Assembly: GCA_002438605.1 (NCBI GenBank)
Contig: DJPR01000011.1
Location: 32,059-96,058 of the forward strand
Length of the DNA stretch: 64,000 nt
Reading direction: 5' to 3'
Source: Ruminococcus sp. UBA6407
GTDB taxonomy: Bacteria; Bacillota; Clostridia; Oscillospirales; Ruminococcaceae
Shown here: piece after piece, positions 1-7,759 of the stretch
Position numbering within the stretch: position 1 is the first letter of the stretch
Layout of the letters: the number at the start of each line of letters is the position of its first letter
Position numbers and translations under genes: made by a program
Notes under the pieces: model-generated
Database searches by the model: none
Told to the model about the DNA's origin: nothing
Seen by the model: only the letters and a program-made list of their open reading frames with translations

Positions 1-587
1 CTATTAATATTCCTGTTCTGACGCAGAAAACTCTTGATTTGTCAGTAGAAATATCCAAAAAGCCGTCTAATTTTGATGATTCTGCAATTAAGCTCAACTG
101 GTCAACAGACAAGATAACTCTTGCATCACAAACAAGCTCGCTGAGTGAGTTCCCTGATACACTTGAGGTTGGAAAAATACTGCTTTCAGAGCTTGATCTG
201 GATTATACAAAAACGTTCAGAATTGATACTAAGGACTTTATTAATCAGTCAAACCTTGAAACCGTAACAGTAAGTCTTGATTCTTCAAACCTTGACAAAA
301 AGGAACTTATTGCAACTGATTTTTCAATCAGCAACGCTCCTGCAAACTATGATTTTAAGGTAATAACAAGCAGTCTTAATGTAGTTTTGGTAGGTCCTGC
401 TGATGAGATTGCCAAAATCACAACAAAGGACATTGTGGTTGACGTTAATCTGCTTGACTGCAAAAATGTATCACCGTCCTTTACCTATCCTGTAACAGTT
501 ACATGTCCGAACTATAATTCAGTCTGGGCAGTAGGTGTTGCAAATGTAACTCTTGCCTGCACAGAAAAAAGCAGCAGCACAACATAA
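1..587 (+). CDS. cdaR: YbbR-domain protein (CdaR-like), 3' end
   Basis: C-terminal part of a gene whose frame stays open to the window edge; the first visible codon of the frame is at position 3. The roughly 195 visible residues are beta-rich repeats typical of YbbR domains, with no membrane segment. CdaR is known in Firmicutes as a membrane-anchored extracellular regulator of the diadenylate cyclase CdaA (c-di-AMP synthesis), usually encoded beside cdaA and glmM. Those neighbours would lie outside the window to the left. A hairpin terminator follows at 629. A Ser/Thr-rich tail ends the protein. The YbbR assignment rests on fold-like repeat character rather than a catalytic motif, so the exact role is inferred. 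Confidence 0.7.
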   Translation, partial: INIPVLTQKTLDLSVEISKKPSNFDDSAIKLNWSTDKITLASQTSSLSEFPDTLEVGKILLSELDLDYTKTFRIDTKDFINQSNLETVTVSLDSSNLDKKELIATDFSISNAPANYDFKVITSSLNVVLVGPADEIAKITTKDIVVDVNLLDCKNVSPSFTYPVTVTCPNYNSVWAVGVANVTLACTEKSSSTT

Positions 588-628
588 TATAACACAAATT
601 CTTTCCTAAAACTGTGTTGTATTTTAAA

Positions 629-674
629 AAATCCCTGACCAATGATTTTCTCTGATTTGGTTGGGGATTTTTTG
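629..674 (+). terminator. Intrinsic terminator after cdaR-like gene
   Basis: Arms at 629-642 and 657-670 (AAATCCCTGACCAA against TTGGTTGGGGATTT, two G-U pairs), directly followed by a T-run. Ends the YbbR gene transcript before the promoter at 697. Confidence 0.85.
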
Positions 675-696
675 TATATTAAATTTTTATTTTTTG

Positions 697-725
697 CTGA
701 CAACCATGTAAAAATGTGGTATAAT
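697..725 (+). promoter_or_regulatory. Sigma-A-type promoter for flippase gene
   Basis: CTGACA at 697-702, a 17-nt spacer, and TATAAT at 720-725 preceded by TG-type extended -10 bases. It lies 35 nt upstream of the flippase start. Confidence 0.7.
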
Positions 726-759
726 AAAAATTACATATCATATAATCTGGAGTGTTGAA

Positions 760-2172
760 ATGAATAAATATAAAAAACTTGCAATGAATACATTTATTTT
801 TGCAGTAGGAAATTTCGGCTCAAAAATTCTTGTATATCTTCTTTCCTATCTCTATTCAAAATATCTAAGTCCTTCGGACAGCAGTACTAAGGAATTGCTA
901 GAAATAACGGCAAATTTTCTGCTGCCGATATTTACTCTTTCTATAACAGAGGCGATTATACGGTACGGACTTGACAATAATTATGATAAGCGTGAGGTTT
1001 TTACATCTGCAACGTGTCTTTGCGGTCTTGGACTTATCTCGATGCTTGTTTTTTCACCTCTGTTTCATTTTCTCAGCTTTGTGAACGGATATACTGTTTT
1101 GCTCCTTGTTTACGTCTGCACCTCGGCATTCAGGTCACTTTGTTCTCAGTTTGTAAGGGCAAGGGGACTTGTAAAACTGTTTTCGTTTGATGGTATACTT
1201 ACAACACTTGTATTGTTCCTGTTAAATATTGTTTTTATAGCTCATTTTAAATTAGGCGTCAGCGGATTTATGCTTTCAGTAATTTTATCAGACTTTTTTT
1301 CTGCTGTTTTTCTTTTTGTAACAGCAGGATTATGGAAGTATCTTAAAATAAACTATTTTAATAAGGAACTTTCAAGAGTTATGCTGCGGTTTTCGCTTCC
1401 GCTTATTCCGACCATATTAATGTGGGTTATAACAGGTTTTTCAGACAGACTTTTTATACGTTATATGCATAGTGATACAGTTCAGCTTGGACAGGCAGCA
1501 GCAGGTTTGTATGGATATGCAACTAAGGTTCCTAACCTTATATCAATGGTTTCAACGATATTCTTTCAGGCTTGGAATATGTCGGCAATTACCGAGAACG
1601 ATTCAAGTGACAGAAATGAATTTTATGAGAGAGTTTATTCAGCATATCAGGCTATTTTATATGTTTCATCAGCATTTGTTATAGCAGCGGTTAAGATTAT
1701 TACCCCTGTAAATACTTCAAATTACGCTGAATATGGTGAGGTATACATATACACACCGCTTCTTGTAGTCGGAGTTATATTAATGTGCCTTAATCAGTTT
1801 TTCAGCAGTATTTATACGGCAACACGCCATACTGTAAATTCATTCTGGACAAGTCTTGCTGCAAGCGTTGTAAACATTGTTCTTAATTTTGTTTTAATTG
1901 GACGTTATGGAATACAAGGTGCGTCAGTAGCAACACTTCTGAGCTATCTTACATGTTATTTAATAAGAGTTGTAGACGCAAGACGCTATGTACCGTTTAA
2001 GATAAATCATGCGTCGTTCATTATAAATATGCTGTCATTATTAGGAATGTCTGTTTTAATTATATACCAGCCGGCATATTATCAGTTTATGCTTTTCTTC
2101 GGGTTCCTGTTTGTGCTTGCGATAAATTACGAGTATATTGTGGTTACAGTAAAACGTTTGCTGAAAAGGTAA
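760..2172 (+). CDS. Oligosaccharide flippase-like membrane protein (MVF/MOP family)
   Basis: A 470-residue, strongly hydrophobic protein with about 12-14 membrane segments and few charged loops, like Wzx/RfbX/MurJ-type members of the MOP exporter superfamily that flip lipid-linked sugars across the membrane. The N-terminal stretch (roughly residues 1-45, with GNFGSKIL) resembles polysaccharide biosynthesis exporters. The start is ATG with GGAG about 8 nt upstream. The gene stands alone between its own promoter (697) and a bidirectional terminator (2181); no glycosyltransferase lies next to it, so the substrate cannot be named. Family assignment is good, specific substrate unknown. Confidence 0.8.
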   Translation: MNKYKKLAMNTFIFAVGNFGSKILVYLLSYLYSKYLSPSDSSTKELLEITANFLLPIFTLSITEAIIRYGLDNNYDKREVFTSATCLCGLGLISMLVFSPLFHFLSFVNGYTVLLLVYVCTSAFRSLCSQFVRARGLVKLFSFDGILTTLVLFLLNIVFIAHFKLGVSGFMLSVILSDFFSAVFLFVTAGLWKYLKINYFNKELSRVMLRFSLPLIPTILMWVITGFSDRLFIRYMHSDTVQLGQAAAGLYGYATKVPNLISMVSTIFFQAWNMSAITENDSSDRNEFYERVYSAYQAILYVSSAFVIAAVKIITPVNTSNYAEYGEVYIYTPLLVVGVILMCLNQFFSSIYTATRHTVNSFWTSLAASVVNIVLNFVLIGRYGIQGASVATLLSYLTCYLIRVVDARRYVPFKINHASFIINMLSLLGMSVLIIYQPAYYQFMLFFGFLFVLAINYEYIVVTVKRLLKR

Positions 2173-2180
2173 GTATATAG

Positions 2181-2210
2181 AAATACCGCACAATTATTGT
2201 GCGGTATTTC
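2181..2210. terminator. Bidirectional terminator, repeat-like palindrome
   Basis: Perfect 13-bp arms AAATACCGCACAA (2181-2193) and TTGTGCGGTATTT (2197-2209) with a 3-nt loop, between two convergent genes. The core ATACCGCACAA matches the end sequence of the dispersed repeat family of this window, so the terminator may be derived from a copy of it. Confidence 0.8.
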
Positions 2211-2214
2211 CTTA

Positions 2215-2709
2215 TTATGCAGCTTTATGATTGTGAATTTTTCTGAATACAGTGACAATTAAAGAAAAGCAGATGATACCGAAAAATCCGCCGCAGGTAT
2301 CAATCATAACATCTCTGAAAGCAGGTGCTCTGCCCGGACTGAATGATTGATGAAATTCGTCGGAGCATGCATAAATAAAGCAGCTTAAAACTGTAATCAG
2401 CGTATTCTTTGACTTTAATTTGAATTTTCTGAATGTTCCTGATATACAGAATCCAAGAGCTGCATATATAGAAAAGTGTGCGGCTTTCCTAATGGCAAAT
2501 TCAATAGTATCAAGTAAGTCTGCTTGTTTGTTTATTGGATATGTATTCATTTTGGGAAAGAATACTTTTACTATAAAATCAACGATGAAGTTGCTTGAGG
2601 TTGTGGAATCATCAGCATTTTCAGAAGAAAAGTAAAAAATCAGTATCATAATAAGTATGGATAACAGCATGAAGATTACCTGACGAAAGCTGAGGCGTGG
2701 TTTAGACAT
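2215..2709 (-). CDS. VanZ-like family membrane protein
   Basis: A 164-residue protein with a first membrane helix at about residues 11-30, the VanZ-type sequence FAIRKAAHFSIYAALG near residues 72-87, further helices, and the conserved DEFHQSFSPGR motif around residue 117. VanZ-like proteins are small membrane proteins of unclear biochemical role; the founding member gives low-level teicoplanin resistance, but most homologues lie outside resistance operons, as here. The start has a good GAAAGGA ribosome site. Transcribed alone from the promoter at 2743. Confidence 0.85.
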   Translation of the reverse strand: MSKPRLSFRQVIFMLLSILIMILIFYFSSENADDSTTSSNFIVDFIVKVFFPKMNTYPINKQADLLDTIEFAIRKAAHFSIYAALGFCISGTFRKFKLKSKNTLITVLSCFIYACSDEFHQSFSPGRAPAFRDVMIDTCGGFFGIICFSLIVTVFRKIHNHKAA

Positions 2710-2742
2710 AAAAATTTCCTTTCATAATGTGGTTATGCATTA

Positions 2743-2771
2743 ATTATATAATATTTTTTTAATTGTGTAAA
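2743..2771 (-). promoter_or_regulatory. Promoter for VanZ-like gene
   Basis: Reading the minus strand: TTTACA, 17 nt, TATAAT, ending about 34 nt before the VanZ-like start codon. Confidence 0.65.
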
Positions 2772-2809
2772 GCACGTCTTAAATGTCGGGAAAAAATTTC
2801 AAAAAAAAC

Positions 2810-2838
2810 TTGTAACATTATTATAAAGATGATATAAT
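2810..2838 (+). promoter_or_regulatory. Promoter for the 3072 gene
   Basis: TTGTAA at 2810-2815, a 17-nt spacer, TATAAT at 2833-2838. The transcript would run through the long repeat copy at 2863-2988 before reaching the start codon at 3072. Confidence 0.6.
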
Positions 2839-2862
2839 AAAAGAGATACAGCGTAATATAAC

Positions 2863-2988
2863 TTTAAGGTAATATCGTACAAGTCATGTCCAAAGACCCT
2901 GCATGTCATAAACTTGCAGTTTTCACGTCATATTGCACATAAATTTCTCGCCATGCAGAGTACATTTGAAAAACGGTTTTGCCTTAAA
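2863..2988. repeat. Dispersed palindromic repeat, long copy 1 (inverted core)
   Basis: About 126 bp bounded by TTTAAGGTAATATCG (left) and GGTTTTGCCTTAAA (right). Its core (GTCATAAACTTGCA, CGTCATATT, ATTTCTCGCCATGCA) matches the reverse complement of the core of the copy at 5233-5428. It lies in the 5' leader of the 3072 gene. Confidence 0.7.
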
Positions 2989-3071
2989 TTAATAATCAGA
3001 GCGTCTTGTCTTAATACTTGCACATTTATTTTATGTGAATACGCTTTGGAATATAATACTCGGAGGATATA

Positions 3072-4253
3072 ATGAAAAAGTTTTTTGCAAACATATGGAC
3101 AAAAAGAGTTGTTTCACTTTTAAGTGCAGCTTATGCATTTATGGCTTGTTTTTTATGCTATTGTTCACTTTTTTATTCTATTGATGTACATTCAAATGCA
3201 GGTGTCTGCCTGATGACAACAGGCATTTCACTTATCGGACTTGTTGCCATGCTTTACTCAAGAAAGCAGATTATAACCAAAATTGCCAGCTTTGTAATAC
3301 TTCCTGCAATGCTGCCTGTAGTTTTGTTTTATTTCGGAGAGTGGTTTTTGATAATACCTATTGTAATAACAGGTATTTTGATCTTTCTTCTTTCGGGAGC
3401 AGGCGAGGGAATAAAAACTGCATTGGGAACTGTATTCCTTCTCCTTTACATTTTCGGTTCACTTGGCTACTTTCTTGCAAACTCACTTTTTGTTACAGCA
3501 ACTAAAAAGGAACAGATTTATTCGGGAGCTTCACCCTCCGGCAAGTATCGCTGCTATGTTATAAATACTAAGGATAGTTCAAACGGCAGTACAGCCGTAT
3601 ATGTTGAACCTGATGATGCTGATAAATCATTTAAATATGTTGATTTTAATATAAAAAATATGCAGCGTATAGTATATCTTGAACGTCCGCTTATTGACCC
3701 TGAAAAAAGTCCGATGGAACTTAAATGGGAAACAAAAACACGTCAGCAGATTACAGAAGAGATTGAAGCAATATCAAGCGAGGTTGTGGTTCATCTTTCA
3801 CAGGCTCAGCTAAAGAAGCTTGGCTATACATATGAGGATAAGCTGATATTGTGCGGACTTACAGATGAACAGTATCAGGCAATCGGAAAGAGCAAGGGTA
3901 CTGACATTTATCTTAATGATTTGACTGCTGAGCAGCTTGCGGTGTTTAGTCTTGCAAAAGATGATAAGGGCTACTATGTTCCTGATCCTGCACCTGAAAT
4001 CTTTGAACAGCTTGATTTGAAAAAAGGACCTGTCTACATAAAGGATATGAATGATGCCTGGAGAGCTGAATACAATGTAGAAAAGGTGGATTCTGTACTG
4101 CTTTCAAGTCTTTCCGATAAGGATCTTGCTGATTTTGGAGTTCCTGAAAGCGGAGATGTTCTTTATTTTAACGGCAAGCCTTGTTTCAGGTACTATGTAG
4201 CTGTTCTGGAAAACTATTTTGATTTAGACCATAAATCATTGTCATTATTCTGA
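3072..4253 (+). CDS. Membrane protein of unknown function
   Basis: I do not recognise this 393-residue protein. It has about five membrane helices within residues 10-137, then a hydrophilic C-terminal domain of about 255 residues that would sit on one side of the membrane. That domain holds charged, mixed alpha/beta sequence with several Leu-rich stretches (for example DLTAEQLAVFSLAKDD) and no motif I can name. The ATG has GGAGG 6-7 nt upstream (cggaggatata). The DUF5131 gene follows after only 4 nt, so the two are probably co-transcribed from 2810, though no shared function is evident. Confidence 0.75.
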   Translation: MKKFFANIWTKRVVSLLSAAYAFMACFLCYCSLFYSIDVHSNAGVCLMTTGISLIGLVAMLYSRKQIITKIASFVILPAMLPVVLFYFGEWFLIIPIVITGILIFLLSGAGEGIKTALGTVFLLLYIFGSLGYFLANSLFVTATKKEQIYSGASPSGKYRCYVINTKDSSNGSTAVYVEPDDADKSFKYVDFNIKNMQRIVYLERPLIDPEKSPMELKWETKTRQQITEEIEAISSEVVVHLSQAQLKKLGYTYEDKLILCGLTDEQYQAIGKSKGTDIYLNDLTAEQLAVFSLAKDDKGYYVPDPAPEIFEQLDLKKGPVYIKDMNDAWRAEYNVEKVDSVLLSSLSDKDLADFGVPESGDVLYFNGKPCFRYYVAVLENYFDLDHKSLSLF

Positions 4254-4257
4254 TTAT

Positions 4258-4995
4258 ATGGATAGTATTTGGAACCCATGGCATGGATGTCATAAAATAA
4301 GTTCAGGCTGTATGAACTGCTATGTATATAGGACTGATTCAAAGTACGATAAGGATAGTTCAAAGGTCTGCAAAAATAAAACTTTTGACCTTCCCTTGAA
4401 GAAGAAAAGAAATGGTGAGTATGCTTTAATGCCTGACAGCAGCGGAATTATCTATACATGCTTTACGTCTGATTTTTTTCTTGAGGATGCTGATGAATGG
4501 CGTGACGAGTGTTGGAAAATGATAAAAATGCGTTCTGATGCAGAATTTCTTATAATCACTAAAAGAATACATCGCTTTTATGATTGCATTCCTGACGATT
4601 GGGGCAGCGGATACGATAATGTTCATATCTGCTGTACATGTGAAAATCAGGACAGAGCAGATTTTCGACTTCCGATTTTTCGAGATTTACCTATAAAAAA
4701 GAAGTCTGTTATATGTGAACCTTTATTGGAACAAATCGATCTTTCGCCGTATTTATCCAAAGATATAACACAAGTTGTAGCAGGTGGTGAGTCCGGCATC
4801 AATGCAAGAATTTGCAGATATGAATGGATTTTGAAGCTTCGGCAGCAATGCCTGGAAAATCATGTGGATTTTTATTTTAAGCAGACAGGAGCAAAATTTG
4901 TCAAAGACGGTAAGCTTTATCTGCTTCCAAGAAAACTGCATCATTCTCAGGCGAAAAAAGCGGGAATTAATTTGCATTTCAGCAGTGAACAGTAA
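4258..4995 (+). CDS. DUF5131 (phage Gp37/Gp68) family protein
   Basis: 245 residues. The N-terminus WNPWHGCHKISSGCMNCY gives the Cys pattern C11-x6-C18-x2-C21, a variant radical-SAM-like cluster characteristic of this family, and the C-terminal part carries AGGESG and FYFKQTGAKF, also hallmarks. Members occur in phages and bacteria; no reaction is established. No clear Shine-Dalgarno precedes the ATG, 4 nt after the upstream stop, which suggests coupling. Despite the family name there are no phage genes nearby. The family is clear, function unknown. Confidence 0.85.
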   Translation: MDSIWNPWHGCHKISSGCMNCYVYRTDSKYDKDSSKVCKNKTFDLPLKKKRNGEYALMPDSSGIIYTCFTSDFFLEDADEWRDECWKMIKMRSDAEFLIITKRIHRFYDCIPDDWGSGYDNVHICCTCENQDRADFRLPIFRDLPIKKKSVICEPLLEQIDLSPYLSKDITQVVAGGESGINARICRYEWILKLRQQCLENHVDFYFKQTGAKFVKDGKLYLLPRKLHHSQAKKAGINLHFSSEQ

Positions 4996-5023
4996 TCACC
5001 AATGTATTTTGCCGAATTGCTAT

Positions 5024-5063
5024 AAAGGCAGCATCACACAATCTTTGTGCGGTGTTGCCTAAA
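5024..5063. repeat. Dispersed palindromic repeat, short copy
   Basis: AAAGGCAGCATCACACAA and TTGTGCGGTGTTGCCT form a near-perfect hairpin with almost no spacer. It lies 29 nt after the DUF5131 stop and may act as an RNA 3' end hairpin. Confidence 0.75.
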
Positions 5064-5094
5064 ATTTTCAATATATTCATTATTATTTCTAATA

Positions 5095-5123
5095 GCCGTT
5101 CTGATTTGGAAAGGCGGTTTTTA
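5095..5123 (+). terminator. Possible terminator
   Basis: GCCGTTC (5095-5101) against GAAAGGC (5109-5115) with one mismatch, followed by GGTTTTT. A modest stem just before the promoter at 5125. Confidence 0.45.
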
Positions 5124-5124
5124 C

Positions 5125-5153
5125 TTGACAAAAATGAGGTAAGGTGGTATACT
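5125..5153 (+). promoter_or_regulatory. Consensus promoter upstream of pheB-hom operon
   Basis: TTGACA at 5125-5130, exactly 17 nt, TATACT at 5148-5153. The next gene start is at 5505, so the leader would be about 345 nt and contain the long repeat copy at 5233-5428. No ORF in this 509-bp gap (4996-5504) looks coding; it holds two repeat copies, a possible terminator and this promoter. Confidence 0.7.
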
Positions 5154-5232
5154 CTTAATGTACAACTGTATTTCATAGGTGGACTGTTTTGTAATGTATA
5201 CAGGGTGACATAACTTATTTTAGACAACCGTA

Positions 5233-5428
5233 TTTAAGGTAATATCACACAAAGCTTGTGCGGCAGAAATGCAGATATATTTTTTGACATATTACACATA
5301 ATTTTTGAAAGCATAATGATGTATGGTGAGAAAATTGTGGTTAGGTGGTACTCTATAATATGACGGAAAATTTGCAGGTTTATGACGTGATTTGTATGAT
5401 GTTGCATTTATTTGCGATACTGCCTAAA
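5233..5428. repeat. Dispersed palindromic repeat, long copy 2
   Basis: About 196 bp bounded by TTTAAGGTAATATCACAC and GCGATACTGCCTAAAG. Its left two thirds match the copy at 46651 (shared ATAATTTTTTGAAAGCATAA-type segment), and its right core matches the inverse of the copy at 2863. No ORF of useful length lies inside. Confidence 0.75.
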
Positions 5429-5504
5429 GTCTTTATAACGACTTCTGCTTAATTATATGCTGAATTAAGCTTAGTATTACATATTATATTGCAGGTGTAT
5501 TTTT

Positions 5505-5948
5505 ATGAAAAATAATCCCCAGCTGATAGTTGTAGACGCAACCGTTTTGCCTGAGGTATTCGGTAAGGTGCTTGAAGTAAAAAAGCTTATGGCACATAAA
5601 GAGGAAAAAAGCTGTGCTTCTGCATGTAAAAGAATAGGAATTTCAAGAAGTGCCTATTATAAATATAAGGATAGTGTTTTTCCTTATGAGGAAATGCTTA
5701 CACAAAGTATTGTTAATCTTTATGTTCTGCTTAAAGATAAGCCCGGAGTTTTGTCAAGCGTCTTGGTCTATCTTCATGAATTGAAAGCAAATATACTTAC
5801 GGTTAATCAGAGCATTCCTGTTGACGGTGTTGCCGCCGTAAATATATCGCTTAAATTGTCAGGTGAATCAAAAGATAAAATTTACTCCCTTAATTCACTT
5901 CAGGAAATTGAGGGCGTTGTGGAAGTTAAGATGCTTTCCGCAGAATGA
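5505..5948 (+). CDS. pheB: ACT-domain regulatory protein (PheB/UPF0735)
   Basis: 147 residues, the usual length of the UPF0735/PheB family. The N-terminal half has a small HTH-like segment (RIGISRSAYYKYKDSVFPY, residues about 45-63) typical of this family, and residues 72-147 form one ACT domain (LLKDKPGVLSSVL). ACT domains bind amino acids and regulate enzymes. The gene lies 22 nt before hom, so a role in sensing aspartate-family or aromatic amino acids is a reasonable inference. The start has AGGTG upstream. The historical name pheB reflects linkage to pheA in Bacillus, not a shown enzymatic role. Confidence 0.85.
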   Translation: MKNNPQLIVVDATVLPEVFGKVLEVKKLMAHKEEKSCASACKRIGISRSAYYKYKDSVFPYEEMLTQSIVNLYVLLKDKPGVLSSVLVYLHELKANILTVNQSIPVDGVAAVNISLKLSGESKDKIYSLNSLQEIEGVVEVKMLSAE

Positions 5949-5970
5949 TGTTAAATGGAGGAAATGATTA

Positions 5971-7170
5971 ATGTCAAAATTTGCAGTTTTAGGTCATGGT
6001 GTTGTAGGCTCAGGTGTTGTGGAGCTTTTTTATAAGAATAAGCAGAGTATCGAGAAAAAAGCAGGCTGTGAAATGGATGTCAAGTATATACTTGATTTAA
6101 GAGATTTTCCTGATTCTCCTTATGCAGATAAATTTACAAAGGATTTTAATGACATTTTAAATGATGATGAGGTTACTGTTGTTGCTGAATGTATGGGCGG
6201 CGTTGAACCTGCATTTACTTTTGTAAAGTCATGCCTTGAAAAAGGAAAGAGCGTTGCAACGTCAAACAAGGAGCTTGTTGCAGAAAAAGGCGACATACTT
6301 CTTGCAATAGCCAAGGAAAAGAACTGCAATTTCTTCTTTGAGGCAAGTGTAGGCGGAGCTATTCCGATTATCAGACCGCTTCATAAGTGTCTTGCAGGAA
6401 ATGAAATTACTGCTGTTGCAGGTATCCTTAATGGTACAACAAATTTCATTCTTACAAAAATGTATAAGGAAAAGATGTCATTTGAATCAGCACTGCAACT
6501 TGCTCAGGAGCTTGGTTATGCAGAAAAAGACCCTACTGCAGATGTTGAAGGTCATGATGCATGCAGAAAAATCTGCATTATTTCTTCACTTGTTTTCGGA
6601 AAGCATGTCTATCCAAAAAGTGTATTTACTAAAGGAATATCAAAGGTTGACCTTAAAGATGTATCAATTGCTGATGATATGAATTACAGTGTAAAGCTTA
6701 TTGCATCTGTAAAAAAGCAGGATAATGGCAAAATTCTGCCTGCTGTAATGCCTATGCTTGTTCCGTTTGACAATATAATCTCAAATGTAAGTGATGTTTT
6801 CAACGCAGTTCTTGTAACAGGTGACGGCTTTGATAAGACAATGTTCTATGGCAGGGGTGCAGGAAAATTCCCTACAGCAAGTGCTGTTCTCGGAGATGTA
6901 ATTGATTGTGCAAAGCATAAGATTACAGTGTTTTCACAGTCATGGGAATCATCAAATGATGACAGCTTTATTGATTCCATTGATAACTTTATGGCTAAGT
7001 GGTATTTCAGAGTACCTGTTTCTGCCGAGGTTTCAAATATTGCAGACGGTGAGATAAAGAATATTGATGATGAAAAAGTATTTATTTCAACTGAAATGAG
7101 TTATGCGGAGGCTAAAAAGCTTGAAGCAGAGCTTTCAGCATCTGCTGTTATGCCGGTACTTAACGATTAG
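5971..7170 (+). CDS. hom: Homoserine dehydrogenase
   Basis: 399 residues. Converts aspartate-semialdehyde to homoserine with NAD(P)H, the branch to threonine and methionine. Seen: the Rossmann motif LGHGVVGSGVVEL (residues 7-19), the cofactor-site ATSNKELVAEKG, the family signature GILNGTTNFILTKM and the catalytic-domain sequence AEKDPTADVEGHDACRK. The last about 75 residues are shorter than usual but have ACT-like spacing, fitting feedback control. Strong GGAGG site; 22-nt gaps to pheB and maf indicate one operon driven from 5125. No thrB/thrC is nearby and I saw no T-box or threonine leader. Confidence 0.95.
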   Translation: MSKFAVLGHGVVGSGVVELFYKNKQSIEKKAGCEMDVKYILDLRDFPDSPYADKFTKDFNDILNDDEVTVVAECMGGVEPAFTFVKSCLEKGKSVATSNKELVAEKGDILLAIAKEKNCNFFFEASVGGAIPIIRPLHKCLAGNEITAVAGILNGTTNFILTKMYKEKMSFESALQLAQELGYAEKDPTADVEGHDACRKICIISSLVFGKHVYPKSVFTKGISKVDLKDVSIADDMNYSVKLIASVKKQDNGKILPAVMPMLVPFDNIISNVSDVFNAVLVTGDGFDKTMFYGRGAGKFPTASAVLGDVIDCAKHKITVFSQSWESSNDDSFIDSIDNFMAKWYFRVPVSAEVSNIADGEIKNIDDEKVFISTEMSYAEAKKLEAELSASAVMPVLND

Positions 7171-7192
7171 TACAATAATTTGAGGTGTTTTA

Positions 7193-7759
7193 ATGGGAAT
7201 AATACTTGCCTCAGGCTCTCCTAGAAGAAAAGAATTATTAGCTTTGATTACAGATGAATTTCAAATTGTAAAATCTGATGCTGAGGAGAATATCCCTGAT
7301 AATATTGATGTATTTAAAGCATCTGAATTTCTTGCCGGGCTAAAGGCATCTGATGTTTCGGAAAAGTATCCGTGTTCAATAGTAATCGGATGTGATACAA
7401 CAGTCATTATTGACGGGACTATACTTGGTAAACCTGCTAATAAGGAACAGTGCAAAGAGTATCTAAAAATGCTTTCAAATCGTACACATCAGGTAGTTAC
7501 AGGCTGCTGTTTGAAGTTTGGAGAGAAAAAAACGATTTTTTCTGAAGTGACAGATGTAACCTTCAGAAAGCTTGATGAAAATGAAATAGATGAATATATT
7601 GCAACAGGAGAACCATTTGATAAAGCCGGTGGATATGGTATTCAGGGCAAGGGTTCACTTCTTGTTGAAAAAATAAACGGCGATTATTTTAATGTGGTTG
7701 GACTGCCTGTTTCAAGGCTTAATATTGAAATAAAAAAATTTAAGGAGTTATGCAGATGA
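7193..7759 (+). CDS. maf: Maf-family nucleoside triphosphate pyrophosphatase
   Basis: 188 residues, standard for Maf. Seen: the N-terminal phosphate-binding motif LASGSPRRKELL (residues 4-15), the catalytic region IGCDTTVIIDG and GKPANKEQC, and the C-terminal GGYGIQGKGS. Maf enzymes hydrolyse non-canonical or canonical NTPs (dTTP/UTP) to monophosphates and have been linked to cell-division control in Bacillus. The stop codon overlaps the next gene start as ATGA, so translation is coupled. Confidence 0.93.
   Translation: MGIILASGSPRRKELLALITDEFQIVKSDAEENIPDNIDVFKASEFLAGLKASDVSEKYPCSIVIGCDTTVIIDGTILGKPANKEQCKEYLKMLSNRTHQVVTGCCLKFGEKKTIFSEVTDVTFRKLDENEIDEYIATGEPFDKAGGYGIQGKGSLLVEKINGDYFNVVGLPVSRLNIEIKKFKELCR

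Noticed and set aside
4258-4995. Prophage remnant suggested by the phage Gp37/Gp68 family name
   Set aside because: No integrase, capsid, tail or attachment sites nearby; the family is widespread in bacterial chromosomes.
4979-5227. 82-codon minus-strand ORF between DUF5131 and pheB
   Set aside because: Overlaps a repeat copy, a promoter and the end of a real gene on the other strand.
5154-5504. Threonine T-box or riboswitch in the hom operon leader
   Set aside because: No T-box core or known aptamer sequence; the leader is filled by a repeat copy.
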